Of a DNA stretch of 64,000 bases, positions 1 through 13,400 are shown in pieces (the stretch's first letter is position 1; each line of letters begins with the position of its first letter). The position numbers were made by a program, and so were the translations under genes. Source of the DNA: Tubiluchus corallicola (Eukaryota; Priapulida; Priapulimorpha; Priapulimorphida; Tubiluchidae); the NCBI GenBank assembly GCA_030141605.1, contig JAQGDQ010000008.1, positions 446,501 through 510,500 of the forward strand, given 5' to 3'. The notes beneath the pieces are model-generated. The model did no database searches. It saw only the letters and a program-made list of their open reading frames with translations, and had not been told where the DNA came from.

Positions 1-246
1 CAGTTTAGCTTGTCAAATCTTGATTCCCTCTTTTACAGTTTTTCTTTTCTCCTTCTTTTGGTTTCAAAATGCAGGGTTTCATTTTGGCTAATTTGATGCC
101 AGTTGGAATGCTGCTGGCCTTGGATTTCAAATGTACTGATTATAATTCCTGTTTGTCCGAGAGTGAATTTTAATTGGTCTTTTTAGCAAGGAAGAGGACA
201 TCCTGTTGATCTTTTGCCAGTTGTGAATTCAATGAAGAGAATTTAA

Positions 247-1645
247 TCAGGAACTTGGTCTTTTGCAGTCTGAAGACATAATCCTGCCCAGCGAAGAAAG
301 GAATTGTGTTTTATGATGGTAGACTAGACGAATTTTTTCTCGAAATACATGGGTGTTATATGAAATGCCTAGGAATTCTATAAAAATGTTTATATTTTCC
401 ACATTGTCTGTAACAGATATGCGTGCTAACTCAAGTGCAAAATTCTGTGATAAAATAAGACAGTGCTCAAATTTTATGAGAAACTAAAAAAAGCTCACCT
501 TTAATATCTTTACTTGAGATGCCTCACAATGTACCGTTTCACATAACTTAATTTGCAATAGATACATCATCATTTCCAGGGTGTAAAGAGTTGCAGTTAT
601 CAGCATTTCGCTGAGTTGACATTTTGTAAGTGAAGTTTCCAAAATACCTAGTGCAGTGAACTTTAAAAAAAGAAAGTCGAATTTAAAGTTTATAGAGTTA
701 GAAAATGCAATATTTTTTTTTAAACCAAACTTGTTCGAACAGATGGAAATGTCAAAAAGTCGGGATACAGGCTCATTGAGAATGAATTTGAATTAGGGAC
801 TTCTGCATTAAAAACAGTGAATTCGTCAATCAGTGAACTGCAAGGATTTAATTAAGACCTACTGTGATCACAAAGGGCTGTGTAATCTACTGATCCTGAC
901 ACTTGATTTGTAATTCAAAAATATCTAGTTCGAAGCCAGTCTCAGTCAGATTTTTCTACATTGCTTTTGACAGGCTTATATTACAATTGGTGGCACATTG
1001 AGTGAACAGGAAGTGAGTTCAAGTGACCAGAAAAAACCTTTGACCATCAAAAAACTACTAAGACGTAAAAACGATCTACCTAATTCAGCAATTAAGTAGC
1101 TTAAAGGCCCTTTTTCAGACCAGATGAACATAAACGATGTGTGAAATAAATGATTAACACAAGATCTGAAGCGCACAGACCTGCACTTTGCTATCACACT
1201 TGATAAAAGAACAGAGCTCTATCCAACTCTCTCCTACTTTCCTTGCAACTTCTTCTGTCATCTCCTCCACATCGATTGCTTTTTTCTTAAAAACACATTA
1301 GGATTACTCTCAAAAAGTTAAAAAATTTAAGTAATGTATAGCGATAGGAATTTAAACTAAAGATACATTTGAAACATAAAAAAATCTTTACAACATTTAA
1401 AAAAGTTAAGAGATAATATAATGAGGCTATCACAGTCAAAAAAATTCCATGGTGTGCAACATGAGTGTGACACTTTTAGAGTAGTTCGTATAAAGACTAG
1501 CCTGTCATTAGAGAAACTGAATCAGAACTCCTACTCAGCAGTCACTTACACATTTCACTGAAAATCGAAAGGAAGAAAAATGATTTTAGATCGTACCTTT
1601 AGTTTATTCATTGCAAACTCTTCATTTGAAAGAACTTTCATGCTC
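247..1645 (-). CDS. Putative multi-exon protein, possible Death-fold (partial)
   Basis: Not recognised with certainty. On the minus strand four open segments, bounded by AG acceptors and GT donors, join in a consistent phase: 1645-1597, 1285-1181, 660-499 and 444-247, ending in TGA at 249-247. Donors include AAG|GTAC, CAG|GTCT and AAG|GTGAGC; acceptors include TTTTTAAG and ATCACAG. The joined product is about 170 residues without an upstream start. The second exon reads VEEMTEEVARKVGESWIEL, which resembles helices 1-2 of Death domains (a small residue, then xSWxxLA). The last exon has a similar helical pattern (FALELARIS, then FIEFLGIS). Further exons probably lie above 1645; transcription would then run away from SRP19, perhaps from a shared promoter area. 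The Death assignment is inference from a short pattern. Exon 660-499 is the weakest, since an open 54-codon stretch can arise by chance. Confidence 0.3.
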
Positions 1646-2881
1646 CTGCGTGAACACAAACATGAACATTATATTATCAACTTCCACAAAACTCACGTGA
1701 CAAGATTATACCAAACAAGGAAGAAATACTTTCTGTTAATGGTACAAACCTAGCTGCCTATCTAAGCAAGCTTATTAAAGCAATAGCAACCATTTTTGTC
1801 AAATTCGGCTACTATTGTGACCAAAATACAATGTCTACAGACGTTAGAAGCTGACTGTTGCACAAGTCAGGATCTGACCAAAATATAACGTCCACAGAGC
1901 AGAGGATACGGATACAGAGCAGATTGGATACGATTTACGTGCGGGACTTGCAGATTTCTGGGTTCACGCTGCAATTACATGTAGTTACTCGACAGCTACC
2001 TTAATTGCGTCATACCCAACCTTCGTGGCATCACAAAGAACTTAATCAAGTATCACTCATATCATTTGTGAAGCACGCAAGTTTTAGAAACTATACATTT
2101 TTCCGTGGCAGAACCACAGAGTAACAGATACACTTATTGTGTAAAGTTCGCAGATCTTGCAGAACTCTATAGCTCTTTGTGGACACAAAATAAGTGGGTT
2201 CTGAGCATCTCTGCCAGTAGACATGCAGGATCTGATCAAAATGTTTGGATTTTAATTGCTGACCAACTTACAGTGAAGAGGCCAAAATGCAACATATGAC
2301 AACCAATATACAAGCAAGTAATTGTGCCTAATGGGATTTGTCGCACCACGACAAAGTTGAACATCGAAGCAAAATTTCCAAGCCCATCGTCTTCACAACT
2401 AGTGCCGTTTGTTTTGCCGCCCGGCCCCTTACTTTCACTTAGTAGTCTTACCTCAACATAGAATCAAAAGTTGGTTTTGCCGCTTGTAATTCAGGCTGTT
2501 GTAAAAACTGCCACCTTTCTTGCATTTTCTTAAGATACGAAATTGGCACTAAACCAAAAGTTTCTTTTTTCTTCTCGGACATACTATTAAAATTTAGTTT
2601 TACGTAAATCTAATGTCAATGAAAAACGCCACATTGTAGCAGCCGTCTGTGCCATTTACTTCTGAGATCCTTAAGTAACCCGGGTAACTAAGAAAATGTG
2701 CTGCCACCTGTCAGTCAAGTTTCAGTACAGTTTGCAAAACACTCCACGTAAAGGCATATTCCAAGTTTTGGTGAGACCATGGGTGAAATTCACTTTAGAC
2801 TTTAGCAAACATATTTAGTAGAATGGGATCAAGTTGAGTTGAGATACGACGGTTTAACTTCCGAAAGGCTATTCCAAATTA
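1646..2881. other. Non-coding stretch upstream of SRP19 with short diverged repeats
   Basis: No gene is supported here. A motif of the form GATCTGACCAAAATA followed by a GTCYACAGA-like tail recurs, diverged, near 1818, 1873 and 2230, so part of the stretch is an old local duplication. It may hold the promoter of SRP19 and missing 5' exons of the minus-strand candidate at 247-1645. An in-frame stop at 2840 upstream of the SRP19 ATG shows that the reading frame does not extend into this stretch. Confidence 0.4.
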
Positions 2882-5735
2882 ATGTATGCAATGGCGTGGG
2901 CTCCTGGAAAAACACATGCCGACAAAGAAAGGTAAGCTGTTAGGTGTTACGTTGGTTAATATTGTTAAGATGACAAACTTCTCCAGAAAAAGTTTACCAA
3001 GTTAGCATATTGACCTATTTTTTATTTATGTAGATGGATATGCATCTACCCAGCTTACATCAACAATAAGAAAACGTGCACACAGGGCAGACGACTTGCA
3101 AAGGAAAAGGTATGACATAATTTGACAAACTGGGTTGTTGTTTATACTTACACTGTTAGTGTTACAGATGATTTTATAGATATGTATAATTATGTTCATA
3201 TATCTAATAAACTTTTTGGCCGTTTCGTTGTGCGCATGCACAGTTGCTGTTGAGTCAAAGGTTAAGTGTACCATAACAATGCGTCTCAACTACAACAGCC
3301 ACGTGACAAGCGAGTAAAGAGAAACTGAAGTTCAGTAACTTCTGTTGTTTTACTGGACTCTACTTAATTATGCATTAGTCTGTGCATAGAGTGATTTACT
3401 AGTACGATCTTGCTTGGGAACAAGAAAAAATGAACGTAAAGTTCTAACTAGCTGTTAAAACTGTTACTATTATAATAGCTTGGGCTGCGAGGTGTTGTCA
3501 AGTGTACACTAATGCATTTACTGGTACACTTAACCTCTGACCTTTTCACGATCATCATCAATCACTAGAACTATGAAAAGGCTTATTCAGCACATAACAG
3601 TACAGAATACGTCATTTAGCAACAGGGCCTGCACAATGTGGATGATTGTGGTGAGACCAGAATATGACTTGTGGTTAAAACTATATATCTAAGACACTAA
3701 ACCAACAGAGATACCAAAACCACGTCCCAGTGTGAATGCATCTTCACTTTGCAAGGTAAACGGCCAGAATCAGCATAGCGAATAAAGCCCCCTATGTGAG
3801 TATTGCTGATAAAAGCACATGTAATGACCACTCAGCTATTCACATTTCCTTGCCAGCAATTACAACAAAACTTTAGTTTTTTTTATCTATTTTAGGCATT
3901 AATGCGCTAGCTTAGGGAAGAGCTCAACTGAAGTATAATTTTTCTTTTTTCTAATACCACACCTATTTTCCCTTTCAAGCCACACAAGCCTCTGTTGGTT
4001 CAATTGTATAATTTTAATAGAGAGCAGCACCAAAGCAGTAAAGTGTAAACAGTGCTGCAATAATGTATGTTGAGGTATGCTCGATATAACAGGAACAGGA
4101 AACATTAAAGTTGCTACCCTTTAATAGGTTAATTAGCTGATGCAACTTGATATTAAAAGTTAACTCCCGAAATTGACAGCAGCTATTTTCTACGATAGTT
4201 ATAAAAACCGTAGTGGCTCAAATAAACCTGCTAGCTAATTTTATGACAATACAGCAAACAAAATTATCTATTAAGCTGTTATTTCTTGATTAAGGTTTGT
4301 TAATTTTTGGCAGACAACTGTCAAGTCCTGTTGTTGCTACAATTATTTTTATACTGCCTTTTTCTTAGTGTGTAGACAATCCAACATACCAAGAAATAAA
4401 AGATGTTCTTCTGGCGGCTGGTTGCACTATAGGTGTTGAGGTAAGTTCCTTTGTGTGTAACAGTGGATTTTTATATAAACGTGTGCCTTTCTTTTTAGCT
4501 ACATGGACAGCAGTATCTGCATTTTACCACCTGAATTTGATCTGTGAACTTTTTTTAAAAATATAATATTGCATGTAAAATTTAAGATATCAAATTTAAT
4601 CTTATCTTGCTTACTTAAGAAAAGCAAGCAAGGCAAAATTAAAAGCTTATAGTTAAAAATAACTATAATAACTTAATCAATAAGCAAGTTTTGTAGTTTT
4701 ATGACTTGATAAAAACCGGCTCAACAATTTCAAATTAATGTCAACTTAAATGTCATATAAATGTGTTGTGAACACTAGTTGGAGATGTCTAGTTATCTAT
4801 CTATATTATAGAATAAAGTGTATCCGAGAGAAATAAACAAGTATGACACACAGTTTCGAGGAAGAATCAGAATGCAGCTAAAAAATGAAGATGGCTCACC
4901 GTTAAGTGTAAACTTTCCAACACGTAAGCATTAAATTAATTTACAATGAGCAGACCTTAATGTAACAAAATTGCTACGCCAACTATTTAGTTGACGAATT
5001 TAATACAATTGCATTAAGGAGATTGCCAAGTATTTCATGCAAGAGTAATTGTAAGTTCCCGTAAATTGTAAACAACAGCGCATTCTGTCTGATAGATGAT
5101 GTTGTTCTACGATCATAAGTGCGCAAACTATGTAAAACAGTTCAAGTATGAAAATTTTAAACACCAAGTGAAAATGCTATTCATTTTGTTCTATTCGTCA
5201 AGACAAATCAAAATGTATTTCATTTTTTTACTTGAATTATGCAAAAGCATTCGGATCTAATGACATTTGACTGGTTATTTGAAAAAAAAATTTTGCAATT
5301 TTTCTACAAAATACTTGAGATTCAGACCTTACCAGTTTATACTATAGAAAATGTTATGATAATCTTGACCTGTTTTTCATCTAGATATTATCGTTTCTGT
5401 TCCTCCCAGAGCGTTCCAGTTTTGGTATGTGATTTAAAAACCAATCATGTCCAGAACTCTATCTTGTGCCATTAAACAGAATTTAGTACCACAGCCATAG
5501 CCAAATGCAACAGCTTTTTTTTCACAATTGTTGCAAGCAAGTAGCTTGACGAAAACATACTAATCGTTTAAAAAAGCGCTAATCTATTTTGGCAGGTGAT
5601 TCAGTGTTACTTTATCTGGGAGAGACCATTCCGAAATTGAAATCTCGTGTACAGAAACAAGGGGATTCATCTAGTAATCAACCTAGCGGCTCGAAGGACA
5701 AGGGAAAAGGAAAAGGGAAGGGAAAAAAGCGGTGA
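2882..5735 (+). CDS. SRP19: Signal recognition particle 19 kDa protein (SRP19)
   Basis: SRP19 binds the tips of helices 6 and 8 of SRP RNA and prepares the RNA for SRP54 loading, so it acts in co-translational ER targeting; assembly begins in the nucleolus. Five exons: 2882-2931, 3034-3109, 4369-4440, 4812-4923, 5596-5735. All have GT-AG borders and phases that join without a stop, giving 149 residues (human 144). Family motifs seen are WICIYPAYINNKK near residue 18, GRRLAKEK, DNPTYQEIKDVL, YDTQFRGRIRMQLK, and a lysine/glycine-rich tail ending KGKGKGKKR. The start at 2882 gives MYAMAWAPGK; the in-frame ATG at 2891 is an equally good start three codons in. An upstream in-frame TGA at 2840 excludes a longer N-terminus. 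The gene converges on NUP35 with about 1.7 kb between stop codons. Confidence 0.95.
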
Positions 5736-7479
5736 TGGTTAGCAAGAGCAAGGCTGGAAATATGCTTTAAAACAAGTATATATTTCCTATATCAGTTTTT
5801 GCTGTAGGGTTTAAAGATACAAGAGATTCTTATTTATTCCAGACACTTCGTTTGTTCTTCTTGTCAGCATTAAGTGCAAGTCTGTTTTGCTTTTAACTCA
5901 TGAAGAGTTTGTGTAAAATAATTTGTGCAGTTAAACTGTTGTGTACTGTACAGTCTACACAGATGGTGTTAATACTTAAATTTCAGGGGATGACAGTTGC
6001 TAGCCTTTAGTATACAAAAAATTGGCTTACTTTGAAGATTAGTCAATGTCTGCAATGATACAAGACTCTAATTTTTTTTTGGAATTTGTCATTTTCAATA
6101 CGTCTCTTTGAAATATTCCTTGTTTATTGATTTTCTGATTGAAGAAAACTGCACTAGTCGATTGGCTGTGTTTATTTGTCCAAGTGTAAACGTGACAACA
6201 CACGGCAACAGTTCTCCATATCATTCTAAAGCCAAGCCTTCTCCACTAAATAAATAATCCATTTTAGATAAGCACAGCATCCCTTACCAATTTAATCCAG
6301 ACACTGTGAATTAAAAAGAAAGGTAAAATACTATTCATTTAAAAAGTAATAATATAAAACATTTTATTTTCACATTTCACTTCGTATCACGATCGATTAC
6401 TGAATGCAGAAACTAATATTCAAATACCATTGTTAAACAACAAGTTATGTTGCAACATTGAAATGCAATTGAATGCCCTGCTGAAAAAGGCATATATTTG
6501 CACCACTATACCTTGGTTATTTTATCATTTTTGAAATTTTGGCCTTTGCTTCGTATTTGTGGATGGTACTAAAAAGCCAAAAAATGATCGCCTGTACAGT
6601 ACCACTAATTCCTAGCAATGATAGTGATGCAAGAAGTAGGCAGGTTTTAAAGTACAAGTTCCTTTCTATAACAACACATTTCAGTAAACATGACAGACGC
6701 AAGTGCTACTTCTGTGGCTAACTCTAAGAAAAATTTCAAGTCATTTCAGTATAGAAGCTGTCTGTGAAATCGAAACACTCTTGCAATAATGAGGCACAAA
6801 GAAAATTAAGATTTAAAACACCATGGGAAAGAAACGAGATGTAAATGACGTGATAAGTAAAAAAGAATGCTATATTTTGTTCGCAGGGCATTTGTAAAGG
6901 CCTAATTAAATGATGAGCTATCATACACACCATTTCCATTCTGATATTTACCCTGCAGTAGCAAACTCAATTTTCGTGCAGCAGAAGTCATAATTTTGCT
7001 GTTAAGTTCAGCATGGTTTCACAAACTTTAAATTTGTTTTTCTCATTTCATTCAATTATTTTATCACATAAGTCCAGGCAAATGCATTAGAAGTCATAAG
7101 CACTGACATCCTTAAATTACTAGGATAAGTTATCATAACTGCTTACTAGCGGTAGTAGTACTTTTTTATGGCCATTTCCTGCTCTATAGCTATTTTACAT
7201 TCAAAAATACATTTAATATCACAATGTTTAGTTTAAATATTGAATTATTGACGCCACTGAGTGCATCTAGGTACAGGGAAGATCTTGAACAAGCTATATC
7301 ACTGATTATATTTATACAGGTAACTTCAATTATATCATCATTTGTCAACATATGAACTCTCTCTTCTGATGTTACATAATTCACAAATTTGATTAAATAA
7401 AATATGCTGCCAGTAATGGCATGTCTGTTTGTGTTGACATAAATTTCATTACAATTCTCTAAACTATAAATACAATTTG
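5736..7479. other. Convergent 3' intergenic region between SRP19 and NUP35
   Basis: It holds the 3' UTRs of SRP19 (plus) and NUP35 (minus) and spacer. Short ORFs on both strands have no family likeness and AT-rich composition typical of non-coding DNA here. I see no repeat or RNA gene. Confidence 0.5.
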
Positions 7480-10400
7480 TCACCAGCCAAATATGTATTC
7501 CATTGCCTTTGATAAAATATTGTTGTTTTGCTGAGGTGTACTTGTACCAGACAATACCTGTAAAAGAAAAGGTAAATTCATTCTACAGTACTCGACTCTG
7601 ATATTTGACTTGAACGTTCTTTTAATAGTGTCATTTAAAAAACACATCCAGAAAACTAGTTAAACTTGAATGTCTTCACACCTAAATAATGGTATAGTAT
7701 GGTATAATTCATTCTTTACATTTTTGAACTTTAGTAGTAAAATACTTGCTATTTTGGAGCACAAAAACAAGCAAACCACAACAAATGAGAATTAGATCAC
7801 ATGCAGAATATTCAGTTTTCACATTTTTAAGTAAAAAATATGCATACATATTTCTGCTTAAAAAACAATGATTAAAAAGCTTACGTCGTGTTCACTAGAA
7901 GCAGCTCTGTATGCGGCTGTGAGCGGTCGAATGGACGTTGTCCGACTTTGATCTAATGTTGCACTTTGATTGGCTGTAGAATGATTAATCGGGGGAAAAG
8001 TGGTTTGACTGGTCGTCGTTGATGACATCATAGCCTGTGCAACACAACATAAAAATGAAAACAGGCTAGACATATAGAATACATAATTAGTGTACTGACT
8101 ACACAACTAAAATAGTTAATTCTCGCACAACAATAGCCAGTAAAATTACCTTGTCTATACATGGAGTAACACCAACCATTATTTGATCACCGAAAATTCG
8201 ACCGTTTTTACTCAGCGCTTTTTTCGCTTGCAACTTGGATTGATAGTGAATGTGTACCCAGTTACCTTTAGATGTAACCTAAAATAATAATTAATAATAG
8301 TATATTCATTATATGTAAATAATACAAACCACATAAGTGCAACAAATTCTGCAAAAGTAATGATTATAATGTCCAATTGTACTTGAAATTACTTATCCAG
8401 GTACAATCTAGCAAGTTATACATTATCATTAAATATATTTTCTACTCTAGGTTTCAACTTCAAGGTCGATCTAAACTTTAAAATGTAATCTATGTTGCCG
8501 ACAAAAATAATGAGAGAATTTTTTAGCTAAGTATAACAAGGATATACTCACTATTTACAAACAAAAAAACTCTAGACTTTGACTTGTGAATGCAGTGTCA
8601 ACAGCCTATTCTATCTACCTAGGTAACATTTTACCACACAATAGTTAGCCATTGCTACTGACTGCAACAGTTGTGATTCAATTAAAATTACCAACTTGGG
8701 TACAAAGTTCTTGTAACTGGTAACTAGTGCTCTGCTGTAATTATATTGCACGATTGAGAAACAATACTTTTGGTGTACAGATGCACCTTTACTTCAACAC
8801 CCTAGATCTGGTACATACGAATCCATTCTTTACATTTTATGTACAACCAAAATTAGCATAGCGAACCTAGGGATTGAATCTAGGGTCTTCATACAATTTT
8901 TGGGAAATTTACTCATAGGCTGAACAAAGCAAATAATTAATACTTACCTTGTGTTCAAGTATATTTCCATACTGCGAAAACTGCTGTAAAATGTAGGATG
9001 AAGCAGCTGGCGGAAATCTGTAAGCAAAGAGCACAGTGTCGCAAACAGTCCAAAGCTATCAATTGCAACTTAATGCAGAAGCTACATAGTAACAAAATTA
9101 GAATGTGTTATATGTACTGAAGCTGTGCATGTCAGACAGGCAAGTTTCAGAAAATTACGACATTTATTTCTTTAAAAGCGCTTGGCAAAAACCAAAATTG
9201 ACCATTGAAGACAAAGTCTAATTCACGTCAATTCTGTTCCGGTACTGGTACTAAAAGCTATCCCTACAAATTGTGGAGCTCAGCAAAACAAAAGCAGACT
9301 TGACTTTAATTGCTATTTTACTTCAACATACCCAAACACAGTAACCCATGTTTCATCTAATTCATCGTCAGCTGTTAAACTTTCCCTAAAAATCAAAAAA
9401 AAATTATCCAAAAATCTTTGTGAACTCAAAACTTTAACAAATGCTGATCTAGTAAATAAATTTGTGATTGCAATGTTTAAAAATGTTCTTAAAATAAGTA
9501 ATCGCATAATTAGTTCGAACAGCCACAGTAAGTATTTTAACCGAGAGAGCTGAGTGGTATCACTGATGTGCTTAGCTTTGAAATCTAGCTGTGCTGAGCT
9601 TGGATAATAAATGGATGGATCACCAAAATGGCTTCTGATTGGATTTATCCGCCTTACTGTTTCTCGCTGCTCCTCATTCAATGAACGTATGGTCATGCTA
9701 ACACGACTAAAGACTGCTTTGCCGATCAGTCTCACATCTTAGAGAAATATATTGGTTAAGAGGAAAGTCTTGCTACAATAATAATAGACTTTTCCTTAGA
9801 GTGCCAGATCCTGGCTTGCAGTGTGCCAAACTGTAAAATAAAATTCCTTGATACTTACCCCTGAGTATAAAAAGGATCAATTTGTGCTGGTGATGGTGGC
9901 GTCTTGTGCTGATGACTAGATGACTGGATGGTCGGAGTTGGTCCACGATCAGGTGCAAACGCTTCACTACCTACAAAATTTTCATAATATAAAAACAAAC
10001 TTCATTAAAATAAGAACAAATATAAAGATATAATAAGGCCACATTTTCCAAAACATATCTCTTAGTTATGATGTGCATTTTCAATGGGAAGAATTTCAGT
10101 TTCTTTCAAGCTTAGACGGACAAATTATTCGATCAGTTATTGCATGGAAGTTACATGCACGATGGAAAATGAGACGAAAAGTTTATGGATTGGAAAATTA
10201 ATGTACCGTGTGTATGTTTGTTTCGGTAAATTGCCAACATTCCTTGACCAGTCATTAGTGAAAGCGCTAAATGAGAGATTACTGAATGAATTTAAATCAG
10301 CACGATAACCATTATGAATGAGTAGGGTTGCCAGACGTCCCTTATATATAGGACATGTCCCATATTTGATAATTTTATCCCCTGTCCCATACTGACCTTT

Positions 10401-13400
10401 CAGGGACACTTAAATGTCCCATATTTAGTTCATTTTCAAGTTTCGTAATAAAAATATATTTTTATATACAAAAATATGTTTCTCACTTGTTTCTTTACAT
10501 ATTCTCCATATGAAATATAACTTTTAGTTTATTTTCTGTGTATTAAATATTAATTTTCAAAATTACTTTCCTTTACATTTCTATATTATCTCTATTGAAT
10601 AAGAATTTTGCAATGATTTCACTTTTTCAGAATTTCTTTTAGTTGTCCCTATTACATGTACTAAATAATAATAATAGTTCTCTGTTGTCTGCATTAAATA
10701 AATATTTTCGAATGATTTCACTTTTACAGAATTTTTTTATATTAAATAATTTCCAAATGATTTTAATTTTGTTTTCCTCATATCCCATTAAAATCCTTGC
10801 TTTATGTTTTTAACTTGTCTCTACTTTTACATAATATATTGGTCTGGGTGTGTAGGCATTTATAAATTTATATAATCGATTTTGAGAGCGTCCCGTATTT
10901 CTCATTTTCTAATCTGGTAATCCTATCAATGAGTTGAGTAATAAAATGCACAATCAAAAGCATTTATTATATTTTCGCCACTTTCGCAAACCCTAAATTC
11001 TTACAGGCTGTTGTTTTCATACATCTTTTAGCTTAAACATGCAAACAAACCTGCGTGAGCATAACGCACCCGATTTCAAAAATGCTATTCCAACATCTAG
11101 ATGTACCAGCTTAAAAAGCAAATAATTTTCCATCGGACATTCGTATCTGACTTTTTAGCGTATAGTATAGTATGTGAATGTTTTGATTCGTTTTGCCGTG
11201 TGCATGGATAAATTCCTTAGCCCCAGATAACAACACTTATATGAGGCACTTCTTATGCAACTAACTAATTTCCTATCTCGTGCATAAACATGCAAGATAA
11301 AGGCATGTACTGCAGCCCTGCTATCATACGGATGACTACATTATCCATGTATGCTTCAGCTACAATTATCATTGACACTGACATACCGGTTGAAAATGGA
11401 GTCGACTGTCCAAATCGCACCTGCCGCACAGGAGTCCCGAAACATCCAGGCACTTTTGTCGGAGTATGTTCTGTTACACCAAATGGCACTGACCCAGGAC
11501 CTAAACTGTGGCGTGCCGCACCACGTCTTGCTGACTGCACATTGTAATCAAGCTAAAATGCATGTATACTTTAATCATAAAAATGCATTGAAAGAGCACA
11601 TGCACAAGACATTTACTCAGCCGATTCTTATTTTTAAAATCTACTTTCAAAATGCCGAAATTAGAATTGCAGAATTTTGCTTCTTCAAAATCTTCAAATC
11701 ATCAATCAAACAACATCATACTTTTCGTCTCTCAGGGGAGATGTTCGTAAGATTGTGTAGACTCAGCTGATATCCAGAACTATCCAAAAGACCTTCCGTT
11801 GGTGGAGCATTAATTTTTTCTTTGCCTAATCTTTTATAAAGCAAAACATAACATATTAAATCATGCAAAAATACTACAAGTATTAGTACTTTTCACTAAT
11901 GCTGTTCCAATTAATCAATTTTATCGAAAACGAATCGCCAAAGAGTGCTCGATCACAAATTAACATAGGTAACTGATGACTGCTCATTACAATAAGTGTA
12001 AAACTCTGCACACTTCCTTGCTTCCTTATTTCTTTCCACAGTGAGCCTACTGTGTTGCGCAATACAGACAATTTTTCCTCAGGTGCAACTCACCGTCCTA
12101 AGCAGTCATTGTTGCAACAGTGACAGACTTCTAGCCTAGATCAAGTGCATGTGCATTCAGACTGCAGTACTTCATATTAACGTTATTTATAAGAGATTGA
12201 GCTAACATGATTCACAATTAAATAAGTAACAACAATAACTAAAATCTGTTACACAACACTGTTAATTTCTACCATTTATAGGGGTGAGCATTCTCTACCA
12301 CAAAGCGAATTAGAATCGAATTTGTGACTTTCGAATCGAACCAAATTTCAGTATTTCGAATTAAATTTGAATTGAGTATGAAAGACTTTCGAACCACCAG
12401 TAAAAATTGAACTTACAAAGATCATGCATATTACTCGATTTTGTTCTGCAGTAAAACCACTGATAATTTATTTAAAAATTGTGCACAGAAATTGCTTACA
12501 AAATTGTGCTAATTGCACGATGTTTCAAACATTTTAATGATAAAGAACATATGTGGTTGAAGTGCTGAATTATTCGAATCTATAATTTTAGGTTCGAATC
12601 GAATTCGACCTAAAAGAACACGTTTGAATCGAGCACTTGCCAAATACATAATGTCAATCATTTTCATTGACTGCCTAATTAGCATACAAGTTATTTTACA
12701 CCCCTGCACAGCTTAATTAAGCATTATTTTGCACCCCTGCAGGTACGTTCGGGACATTTAGCTACAGCTGTCTCTAATACTGTTATGAAAAATGCTCAAC
12801 TTTTCATTAGATAGCGGGAGAAACATCGACTGGATCTAGAAACTCTAGATTTTGTTATTGTCAATTGAAATTGCAGTCAGTCAGTGGAAATATACAGTCC
12901 AGTTTCGTTTATAGGAAGAAATGCATAATGCTTACGTCTATGAGTTGCTGATTAAACCATTTTGCAATCAAGAAAATACGCAGTTTAGTTTAGCTTATGG
13001 CTTTGCAAGTTAGACAAAAACAACTATTTGGTTAACTTTAAATAAGGACAAAACAAAATGTTTTCTTTTCTAGCCAGTTTTTATAAACCTCAATGAGATT
13101 TTCATAGTCAAAATTAATTCAAATGTGGTCAAAACTTATATTATACATCAATGTAATATTAGTTAATTTCGTGGTTAAAAGATGCCATTGGGACTTATGT
13201 AACACAGGCATTCAATATAGGGTCGTCTATGGAATGGAACAATCAAATTTATTCCACTTCCATAGCCTAACAAACGGACGAACACATGATAAGTTAATAT
13301 AGAAAAATACATTGCAGGCATAATGTTCGAATGTTCAAAGGCAAGAGAGACAATACTTTTGTAGCTCATTTATTGTAAACCAAGGCTAACTGGTTTAGTT

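Noticed and set aside
9313-9735. 140-codon minus-strand ORF
   Set aside because: Only its last part (the NUP35 exon 9385-9332) is coding; the rest is intron read through and ends at the acceptor.
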